Assembly: GCA_023052935.1 (NCBI GenBank)
Contig: CM041294.1
Span: 39,703,236-39,767,235, forward strand
DNA: 64,000 nucleotides
Direction: 5' to 3'
Source of the DNA: Piezodorus guildinii
Lineage: Eukaryota > Arthropoda > Insecta > Hemiptera > Pentatomidae
The position numbers and the translations under genes are program-made. This document shows positions 56,390 to 64,000 of the stretch, piece by piece; within the stretch, counting starts at the first letter, position 1; every line of letters begins with the position of its first letter. The notes beneath the pieces were generated by a model. The model was given only the letters and a program-made list of their open reading frames with translations, had not been told where the DNA came from and made no database searches.

Positions 56390-56640
56390 AAATTGCTACG
56401 AAATATCCTTAATGATCCTTATTTTTTACTAGTAAAATCATCCATAGACACCTCAGTATCCCACTAGTTGCAGACTAAGCCCAAAATAGATACACCTTGA
56501 ACACCGTGATTGAAATGCTACCGCAGAGTTGGTTCCTCACAAGACTATTTAAAGCTATAATTGTAATTTAGCCATTTCAGGTGTCGTATACATTGTATAC
56601 AGAGTTGTAAAAATGAATGAAATGTATTATAAAAAAATAT
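56390..56640 (+). pseudogene. Second degraded Jockey-type fragment
   Basis: LLRNILNDPYFLLVKSSIDT resembles the VLRTIVNAPYYVTNKTLHHD segment; the following sequence has stops and ends in an A-rich tract. It lies in tandem with the preceding remnant. Confidence 0.45.
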
Positions 56641-56729
56641 TAACAACTCATTAATGTGATTTTGGAGTATGAAAATCTCAGATGCTTCATAGTTGCCTGT
56701 TCAAAATACTTTAAAAAATCTGTTAAAGA

Positions 56730-57562
56730 ATTTTCAAATACAGTAAGAGATAAAAATGAGTGAAACCATTAAAGAATAAATTTAATGGAATTTCTATAGG
56801 AACATGTGTTTTATTAAAAAATCTATTATATTATTATCTAAAATTATCACTTAGTTTTATCGGCTTTTCATCACTCTTTATTAACTTTTACAAGTTTGTG
56901 TATTAGATAATATTTATTCTAAAAGCTTTAGCTTTCCAACGCTATATTATACGTGTATATTACTGTTGCTATGTTCCATATAAAATAATTGCATTAAAAA
57001 AATATGTTTTCCGTTTTCTCATTTAGATATCGAATTCGTTCAACTTATATATCTATATGTTTTTCATCGGTGGTAACTAGATAATATATTTATTTTTATA
57101 AAATCTACAAAATTAAAGGTACTTTACAGGAAAAAAAAAATGTAAAATATCGGCATTTAAGCCCTGTCAGACCACTTTAATAAAATGATATTACATGATA
57201 TTAAAGCCCACTAAATTTTACATTGATAGATCGAGTTTAATCAAAATCGTCGGAACCGTTTTTGAGAAAATCGAAAAAAGGTGCAAAATGCATGGTATAA
57301 AGTGGGTCTTCTGGTAAGCTCATTTTGATGAAAAAGGTTTTGTAACGTCTCGGGCGTATATTTGTCTTAAATATGAAATTTCAGTTTCACAGGACTTACT
57401 GTTTCCGCCCGGGAGTTACCACACACACACAGACCTTTATGCGGGACTTGGTTATTTGGACTCAGGGGAACCTAAACCGTGTATTTCCGTTGAAAACTGG
57501 AATTCGAAAATTTTCACGGTCGCAATACTTCCCCTTACTATATATAGTAAGTGAAAGTAAAA
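56730..57562 (+). repeat. Dispersed repeat family R, fullest copy
   Basis: About 830 bp. It starts near TTAAAGAATTTTCAAATACA and ends GCAATACTTCCCCTTACTAT, then ATATAGTAAGTGAAAGTAAA. The end contains the 18-nt palindrome CTTACTATATATAGTAAG a few bases before the 3' border. No terminal inverted repeats and no coding frame of note. A terminal hairpin without inverted repeats is reminiscent of Helitron-type non-autonomous elements, but a CTRR end is not evident. Confidence 0.8.
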
Positions 57563-57655
57563 ATAGGATCAAAGTCAAATCACTACTTTTCTGATATTAA
57601 CGGAACAGTATTACTTCATAAATAGTAATAATAATAATAATGTATTCCACCATAA

Positions 57656-58081
57656 GACCACTAGCCTGATAACGTTGTGATTGATAGGAATCAGAAAGCA
57701 GCCGAGCTATACATATTGCTGTCCCAATGATGGCAATACTAATTCAGTCTGTTTCGAAAAAATACGTAAGTACCAAGCTCTTGCAGCTAAGCTCAATGAA
57801 CTTTACAAGCTGGATAAAGTGATTGTTAGGCCGATTCGGATATCCAGCAATGGTCTGATACCGAAGTCGACTGTGGAAGCCACTGAGCGGCTGGCTGACT
57901 GACCTACCTACAGCTGTAATCAACGAGGCCCAAAAAGCTGTACTGCTTAACATTGCCAGGATAGTTAGATTTCCTTAATATTCAATAGAAACATTACAAG
58001 AAAAATCACTTGAAGTGGTTGGGGTGAAGCTCTCCCTCTTCAGGTATATTACCTCCTAGGAAGTGTTGTCAAATACAAATA
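57656..58081 (+). pseudogene. LINE C-terminal fragment with target duplication
   Basis: Flanked by TGTATTCCACCATAA on both sides (57641-57655 and 58093-58107), preceded by (AAT)n that may be tail or target. Frame 57681-57902 reads EKIRKYQALAAKLNELYKLD, then KVIVRPIRISSNGLIPKSTV, a C-terminal motif of some LINE reverse transcriptases (a KYQ-L---L--L then PI-I---G-IPKS pattern). A 5'-truncated insertion next to the mariner left end. Confidence 0.6.
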
Positions 58082-58113
58082 AATAATAATAATGTATTCC
58101 ACCATAAAATCTA

Positions 58114-59029
58114 TTGGGTTGTTTTACATAAAATGTCCGTTTTTATAGTTTCTGAAATACATAAAGGATTTTGCAGGTCTCTGTTGTTTTCATCAGAATG
58201 TTCACATATTTAAAGTAAACAGTTACTAATCCTCTACCTTTGTATTATAAACATTACCTTCCCAATCAATTACTCACTTTTAGTATACCTCCAAATATGA
58301 ACATGGAAACACGCGATTTTCGAATAATATTTTTGTACGAGTTTAAACTCGGCCATTCAGCAGCTGAGGCCGCTAGAAATATTTGCAAGGCGTTGGGCGT
58401 GTTAATGAGCGGACTATTCGCCATTGGTTTGCTAAGTTTTCAGCTGGGGATACCGACTTGGAAAACTTGTCCCTAGGAAGACCTCCGTCCGTAATAGACT
58501 AAGATGTCCTCAAACATACAGTAGAAGAAAACCCCTATCAAACAGTTAAATGACTCTCAGCACAACTAAATGCAAGTGCATCTACCGTTTCCAGACATTT
58601 AAAGTGTATTGGGAAAGTAAAAAAGCTCGATACATGGGTACCTCATGATCTCACTGAGCGGCAACAAGACCCCATGTTTCAAAACATACCGTGCATAAAT
58701 TGGCAGAACTGGGCTACGAAGTTTTTCCGCACCCACCATATTCTCCCGACTTGTCTCCAACATATTACCTCCTGTTCAGGAATTTAGACAGCTTCGTCAA
58801 AGGAAAACTTTTTGAAAATGATGATCAAGTGAAAAGAGCGTTTTCAGATTTTGTTTCACTCCAAAGCTCAGAGTTTTTCAGTTCGGGGATAAAAAAGTTG
58901 GTTTCACGTTGGGAGAAATGTGTAGAAAAAGAAGGTAAATACTTCGAATAAAATTATCTTGTTTTCATATCGTATTTTTGATAAAAATCCTTTACCTTGA
59001 AAACGGACATTTCATGTGACACAACCCAA
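58114..59029 (+). mobile_element. Internally deleted mariner element with both ends
   Basis: Inverted ends TTGGGTTGTTTTACATAAAA at left and inverted TTGGGTTGTGTCACATGAAA at right, both continuing TGTCCGTTTT, with TA on each side (58112-58113, 59030-59031). 916 bp against about 1.3 kb for a full element. Confidence 0.92.
58294..58951 (+). pseudogene. Mariner transposase, central part deleted
   Basis: From MNMETRDFRIIFLYEFKLGH the N-terminal helix-turn-helix is readable. A frame break near 58410 leads to LGRPPSVID with a stop, then NPYQTVK and LSAQLNASASTVSRHLKCIG (second helix-turn-helix) and WVPHDLTERQQ. The protein then jumps to VHKLAELGYEVFPHPPYSPD, LSPTYYLLFRNLDSFVKGKL and KCVEKEGKYFE with stop. 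The DD34D core between WVPHDL and the YSPDL motif, with the first two Asp, is missing. The catalytic LSPTYY has Thr where Ser-Asp-Tyr (SDY) is usual, so the third Asp is also lost. Confidence 0.9.
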
Positions 59030-59344
59030 TATATTTACATTTTTCTGGGAATGGAAATTCTTTTCGTCACATTTTTTTTTTTTTCATTAAATCTAAATAT
59101 GTATACACTCACACACATATGTATAAATATATTCGCAATACTTTCCAGAATTAGTTCTAATGTACCAACAAGTTTTAGTTTATTAATAAAACTTTATGGA
59201 ATTCGTTGGGATTTTATAAGTTAAAGCACGTTAAAGAAGAAATTCGAGAAACAATGTGAGTAAACTTTTTTTATGATGAAGGAGTCGGTTTGGGGGGCGC
59301 TCACCAAGAAAACACACCAAAAATACAACCTTATTTTATTTGTG

Positions 59345-59384
59345 TGCCGACGTTTTGACCTACATTGTGGGCATTTATCAGAGC
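59345..59384 (-). ncRNA. Degenerate hammerhead-like motif
   Basis: Minus strand: GCU-CUGAUAA, a CCCACAAUGUAGG stem region, then CAAAAC-GUC-GGC. The order matches the canonical copies, but CUGANGA and GAAA each carry changes. Followed by ACACAAATAAAATAAGGTTG, as in the AATAAAT-like tract of other copies. Confidence 0.4.
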
Positions 59385-60125
59385 TAAAAAGAACAAGATA
59401 ACAACCAATACAATTAAAAGATAAAATAATAATTAGTTAAGAAAAATAAGAAGATAAAGTAATGAAATATGGAAAGAAATATTAATGTAAAATGATAATA
59501 TTGGAATGAAATTATTTGAAGACAATAATGAGAAACTAAGCAACTAATGAAAGCTTAAAGAAGAACAATTTTGCATAAAATAAAAGTTTCAAAGGATAAT
59601 AATTTTGAAGTAATCTATAATAATATTATAAAGCTGAAGAGTTTGTTTGTTTGAACGCGCTAATCTCAATAACTACTTGTTCGAATTAAAAAATTCTTGT
59701 GTTAGATAGTCCATTTATCGAGGAAGGATCCAATAGGATTGAAGGATCAGTGGAAAATCGGGGAAAATTAACGTCGATTGATTCCAAATGATTTACCTTT
59801 TAATTTTAAAATAATTCAATTTTTCGTTAATTTATTTCGTATGATGTAATTAATAAATCACAGGGGCAAAAATTTAAACACATCCTAGGATTTAAGTAAA
59901 TATCGGGTTGCGGAGAATATCAGTATGTTCTTCTATCACAAGAAAATAAAACTAAAAATGTCATGTACGCAGAATTACTTTAAAATATATTATTTTAAAA
60001 ACTTCTTAATAGCGACCATAATAACAGAAAATGACGCAGAAAAAGTCGCGGGCAACAGCTATAAATATAAAACTTTTAATATAATCATTTGATTATTTAT
60101 TTAACTTAAAAAAAAAAAAAACTAA
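59385..60125. other. Non-coding stretch
   Basis: AT-rich, no recognised element. Confidence 0.45.
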
Positions 60126-60133
60126 TTACCTAC

Positions 60134-60312
60134 TTGGCCGTGGAACAGTATGAATATCTATAAGTATTGAGCCGACCTCATTCATGGGTTGTTCATTGCT
60201 TTCTAAGTTCATGACACAGCGATACACCGTACCTCCCCTAATGGATAAATTTAATCTACCAAGATCGCTGAGTGAGAGCTTGAAAGACTCTAGTGAAACA
60301 ATTAGTTTACTA
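60134..60312 (-). CDS. Candidate internal exon, unidentified
   Basis: Minus-strand frame with SKLIVSLESFKLSLSDLGRL, then NLSIRGGTVYRCVMNLESNE and SILIDIHTVPRP, followed by a donor-like CCAA-GTAGGT. A CTTCAG acceptor precedes it; a stronger TTCCTTATAG lies 40 nt further upstream but leaves an in-frame TGA. The protein is of normal complexity in AT-rich DNA and looks beta-rich. No family recognised. It may be an upstream exon of the minus-strand gene at 51.8 kb. Confidence 0.35.
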
Positions 60313-60534
60313 CTGAAGTTCATTAAAGAATGTCATCTGTTCCAGGAACTATAAGGAAAAAAAATAATAGGAAAAAAAAGAAAAAAAAAAGGAAATAAAA
60401 TAAAGGAAAACAAAAATTGGAATAAATTAATTTTTAAAGAATAGATAAATAAAAAATTGTGAGTCCTGTTTTATTTTAAACGTGTTTAAAAAAAAATCTG
60501 TTAATATAAATATATTAACGTAAGCTTCTCGTCT

Positions 60535-61340
60535 CCTCATTAATATTCCCCCATATTGATTATTGCTGTGTGGTATATGGTGGCCTCTCAAATGTACTCG
60601 AGGACAGACTCAAGCGTATCATAAACATGTTCATAAGATTTATCTTCGGTACCTCAAAGAGGTTTCCAGAGACCCACTTATACAGCGAGACAATATTTTC
60701 TCAGATCATTCCTTTACCAAATCATCAACTCCCAACACCCTCCATACATTCACAGTATTCTTAAATTTAAATACTCAGTCCACTCTCTTGAAACTAAATC
60801 CCGCCATTCTGACCTTTACATTTCCACCCATAGAACTAAATCACTCCTTTTATATCCAGTCTGCAACCCTCTGGAATTACCTAAATACTCACATTCGCCA
60901 TGCTTCTTCCCTTCTCTCATTTAAATCCCACCATTTACAACATGTTTTGGCATCCGAAATGTGAATCTGCAACTCACTTATCTTAATTTCAATGCAAGTT
61001 ATAATTATCTATTTTACCCAGACCCTAGCGCTGTAGAGTAATTAGTTGTTTTTTTTTTGTTTTGTTCCTCAACCCTATTAGCCTTTAGAAGATTTCTTTT
61101 TTTTCTTTCCCTTTTTTTGTTTGTTTATTACCCATATTTTTGTACATAAATGTATATATTTATATAAATTAAACATAGTATGTTTAATTTTTTTTTTCCA
61201 AAATTTGTAAATAAAAAGTTTTTTTTTTTTTTTTTTCTCGGCCAGACATAAATATTAATATCTACTGTACATTTTTGTATTATACTTAAGGGACTTAGTC
61301 CCAGAATAAAGTTTTAAAATTATTATTATTATTATATACG
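60535..61340 (+). pseudogene. L2/CR1-type LINE C-terminal part and 3' end
   Basis: Reads PHIDYCCVVYGGLSNVLEDR, then LKRIINMFIRFIFG in one frame. After frame breaks it continues IQSATLWNYLNTHIRHASSL and LSFKSHHLQHVLASEM with stop at 60962-60964. This is the usual C-terminal half of CR1/L2-type reverse transcriptases. The 3' end has GGCCAGACATAAATATTAAT, GGGACTTAGTCCCAGAATAA and (ATT)n, shared with 4767-5365 and 19075-19505. Confidence 0.85.
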
Positions 61341-61935
61341 GTGGTAATAACCAAAAGGTTGAGCACCTATTCTATACCAATACAATAACCCCTAACCCCT
61401 TCATGTGTAGTAAATGTACAACAATTGGGGGAAAACAAAAATACCCATAGCATAAGTTCTTTCAAGTTGCTCGTGAGTTCCACAAAGACCCATTAAAGCA
61501 CCTTAGAAAGACATAATTATGAAGTAGTAGGCTCGCCATAGGAAATTTAATTGAACCTTTTTCAACTAGTTGATAATAAATTGTCTTCTTTCTTGTTTGT
61601 TTTTTTTTAAAAAGGTTTCCTCGTTAGTGGGATTTATTAAAGGCATAATGCTTCTTTACTGCCTTCATCCGGCTAACTGGCCTTTGCTTATCTAACGCTC
61701 GCCGTCATAGCAAAGGTTAAAAAAAATTCATTCGCCAGAAGTTTTACACTAATTTTAAATTTGATTTATAGTTTAAAAAAAATTTTGAAATGAAAGATGA
61801 CTGACTATGGAAATAATTTTTCAAAGTAATGCTCGTGGTGTGATTGTGGATCAATATGAACAGAACATTGAGCTCTTTGTTAAGAATATATTAAAAAAAA
61901 AATCTGGTGCGCTAAACACACGATTATCACTTACC
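61341..61935. other. Non-coding stretch
   Basis: AT-rich with no recognised element. Confidence 0.4.
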
Positions 61936-61939
61936 TCCG

Positions 61940-62600
61940 TTTTTAAAATCGATTAAAGAATAGAGATAGAGATAAAAATTACTGAAAACATTAAAGAATT
62001 AATTAAATTTAATTAATATATAAACATGTGTTTTTATTAAAAACTCAATTATATTATTATCTAAAATAATCACTTAGTAATATCGGCTTTTCATCACTCT
62101 TTATTAACTTGAACAAGCTTGTGTATACGATAATATTTTATCTAAAATCTTTAGCTTTCCAACGGTAAATTATACATGTACATTACTGTTCTTATTTTAA
62201 AAAAACACAAAGATTGCATTAAAAAATATTTTTTATTTTTTCTCCCTTAAATACTTATAAAATTCGTTTAACTTGTATATTTATCCGTTTTTCAGCCATG
62301 CTAATCAGATGATATGCTTATTTTTATAGAATCTACAAAATTAAAGGTACTTTTGAGGGAGGAAATTTAAAATATCGACATTTAAGCCCTGTCTCACTAT
62401 TTTAATCAGAATGAAACCTAATCGATATTAAAGCCCATTACATTTTACGTCGATGTAGCGAGTTTAATCATAATCATTTGGTTATTTGTACTCAGGAGGC
62501 CCTAAAACGTGGATTTCCGTTGAAAACTGGAATTCGAAAATTTTCACGATCGCAATACTTTCCCTTCCTATATATTTCATAAGGGTAAGTTAGTGAATAT
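61940..62600 (+). repeat. Dispersed repeat family R, internally deleted copy
   Basis: Same order as 56730-57562 but about 190 bp are missing between GAGTTTAATCATAATC and GGTTATTTGTACTCAGG. Ends CGATCGCAATACTTTCCCTT, then a CTATATATTTCATAAGGGTA terminus. Confidence 0.78.
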
Positions 62601-62655
62601 TATTATTTATTTACAATTGTTTTTGTTTGTGCTCCAATGTTTTTTACCATCTGCA

Positions 62656-62680
62656 CAAAAAAAAAAAAAAAAAAAAAAAA
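62656..62680. repeat. A homopolymer
   Basis: About 25 A in a row, just 3' of the minus-strand LINE fragment. It is on the wrong strand to be that fragment's own poly(A) tail. Confidence 0.9.
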
Positions 62681-62716
62681 TTGCAATGACCAAATATGAT
62701 AACTTCCAAAAGTCGG

Positions 62717-63036
62717 TTAAATCAAGGCATCTCTAGGCCACGGCCTCAAAAGTCGTTGGTGTGGGTTGTACATGTTGGTGTAGGATTTAAGTGTTTGGGC
62801 CGATGGGTTCATATTGTAAGTCAGTCTGTCATGAAATCTTTTATAATATTCTGTGGCTGTGTCTGAAACTGTGAGTATGACCAAGTCCTTATGAAGTAAT
62901 TCGATGGTTACATAAAACGGTACATCCACGATTTTTCGCAATGTTTTCGATTGATGAGACTGAATTATTTGTATGTTAGGATATTTGGGAGATCCCCATA
63001 GCTCTATCCCATACGTCCATACTGGTTTGATCAGTA
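62717..63036 (-). pseudogene. Jockey-type LINE C-terminal fragment, subfamily D
   Basis: Minus strand: KVLIKPVWTYGIELWGSPKY, then PNIQIIQSHQSKTLRKIVDV, PFYVTIELLHKDLVILTVSD and PHQRLLRPWPRDALI with stop. About 105 codons open. It is cut at 63036 by the T run that is the tail of another LINE inserted upstream. Confidence 0.88.
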
Positions 63037-64000
63037 CTTTGTTTTTTTTTTTTTTTTTTTTTTTTTTATTCGTATATATTACAATTTGTCATAATAGACA
63101 ATAATAATAGTGCTACAGGATCTCATTCATACAATATTTACAATATAAACAAAAGGAAAGTCAAATTACATAAAATAAAATCAAAATAAATAAACGTATA
63201 CAATAACAAAACTTAAAGACAAAATAAATACAAATAAATGAAGTTAACAAATAAATAAACAAAACATGTCACATTCATACCTATGTACAATATTTACAAT
63301 CAGCTCGGGAACCCCAGACGGGACTTGTCCCCCCACTTGTGGAAGGACAAGCAGAGTCCAAAGGATCCCAGCGCCTCCCTCTCAGCCGCATCACTGGTGA
63401 GAGCCAGCGGAAGCTAAGTGAGGGCGCCATAGCCACAATCACACCGCACATGAGAGGAGAATCTGACCAGTGTCAGAACTCCAGAATAGATTTTTACAAT
63501 ATGTCTCGGGGCCACTGCCGTTTTAACCTTCTAGGAGGGTTGTATGGATGAGTGGAGCTGGATAGGGATTGTGCTAGAGGATTAGGATGATGAATGAGGT
63601 TCTGGTGGAATTTGGAAAATGTAGATGGAATTAGGTCTGAAATAAATGGAACATTAAGGTCGTGGTGTAAGGTATAGTTGGAGACATAATAAGGAGCATT
63701 TACTATTGTTCGGAGGACTTTGGATTGAAAGGATTGAATGCGTTTGATGTTAGAACGTTTAGCTGTCCCCCACAGTTCAAGTCCGTAGGTCCAGATTGGC
63801 TTCAGTATTGTCTTGTAAAGTAATAATTTGTTGTCAACTGTAAGCTTAGATTTTCTGTTTCGTAGTCTGTATAACTGTCCGAATCGTCTGTTAAGTTCTT
63901 TTCGTTTAAGTCTTGTATGTGGGTTCCACGTCAATCTTTAGTCTAGTAGTAAGCCAAGATACCGGACTGTGTCTGAGGAAGGAAGCGGTATGGAATTGAA
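63037..64000 (-). pseudogene. Jockey-type LINE inserted in the subfamily D copy, runs off the window
   Basis: The poly(A) tail (T run at 63037-63067) and 3' UTR lie to about 63490; the coding frame 63494-63934 ends PPRRLKRQWPRDIL. It continues toward the edge as DTVRYLGLLLD, then an in-frame TAA where Lys is expected, then RLTWNPHTRLKRKELNRRFG. The protein resembles the truncated copies at 43171 and 50070 (LTVDNKLL, GLELWGTAKRSNIK), but the 3' UTR matches the intact element at 48706. With the TAA near 63935 it is not functional as read. Confidence 0.9.

Noticed and set aside
1..64000. CRISPR arrays, prokaryotic operons or a defence island
   Set aside because: No regularly spaced repeats with unique spacers, and gene structure, splice sites and transposon content are eukaryotic.

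Overview
The window is AT-rich eukaryotic DNA, most likely from an arthropod (probably an insect). Evidence: very low coding density, GT/AG splice sites around isolated exons, long AT-rich introns, and a repeat load of Jockey, RTE and L2/CR1-type LINEs, Tc1/mariner and hAT elements, MITEs and tRNA-derived SINEs. I see no operons, ribosome-binding sites or CRISPR arrays. The species cannot be fixed from sequence alone.

Host genes are a minor part and all lie on the minus strand. One gene ends with an ankyrin-repeat terminal exon (10986-11372), perhaps preceded by a 36-nt exon (13716-13751). A second is represented by GC-rich exons: one internal (51783-52020), one terminal with a stop codon (26576-26792), and possibly one at 60134-60312. 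Exon phases do not join these directly, so missing exons or separate genes remain possible. I do not recognise the second gene.

Layout. 0-10 kb: a TA-flanked inverted-repeat transposon interrupted by a hAT-type MITE, a 652-bp near-perfect inverted duplication, LINE remnants and foldback repeats. 10-14 kb: the ankyrin gene and a truncated Jockey copy. 16-19.5 kb: unassigned ORFs, an RTE remnant between (TA)n tracts, a 0.43-kb palindrome and an L2/CR1-type remnant. 19.5-23.3 kb: nothing recognisable. 23-31 kb: hammerhead-like motifs, an RTE-like tail, a PIF-like MITE, the GC-rich terminal exon and a decayed Tc1 element. 31-36 kb: rearranged mariner pieces, inverted and direct repeats, and two RNase H LINE tails head to head. 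37-42 kb: a hairpin element with a hammerhead-ribozyme-like core, a SINE with clean target duplications, nested MITEs and a hAT-like element. 42.5-51.2 kb: a complete Jockey-clade retrotransposon with intact ORF1 and ORF2, flanked by 1.76-kb near-identical direct repeats. 51-64 kb: more LINE remnants, a Tc1 remnant interrupted by a SINE, an internally deleted mariner with both ends, and a LINE nested in a LINE at the window edge.

Most points of interest are mobile-element archaeology: the intact Jockey element with its oversized flanking duplication, a recurring hammerhead-like RNA motif of the Penelope/retrozyme type on both strands, and several insertions that can be dated relative to one another by nesting.
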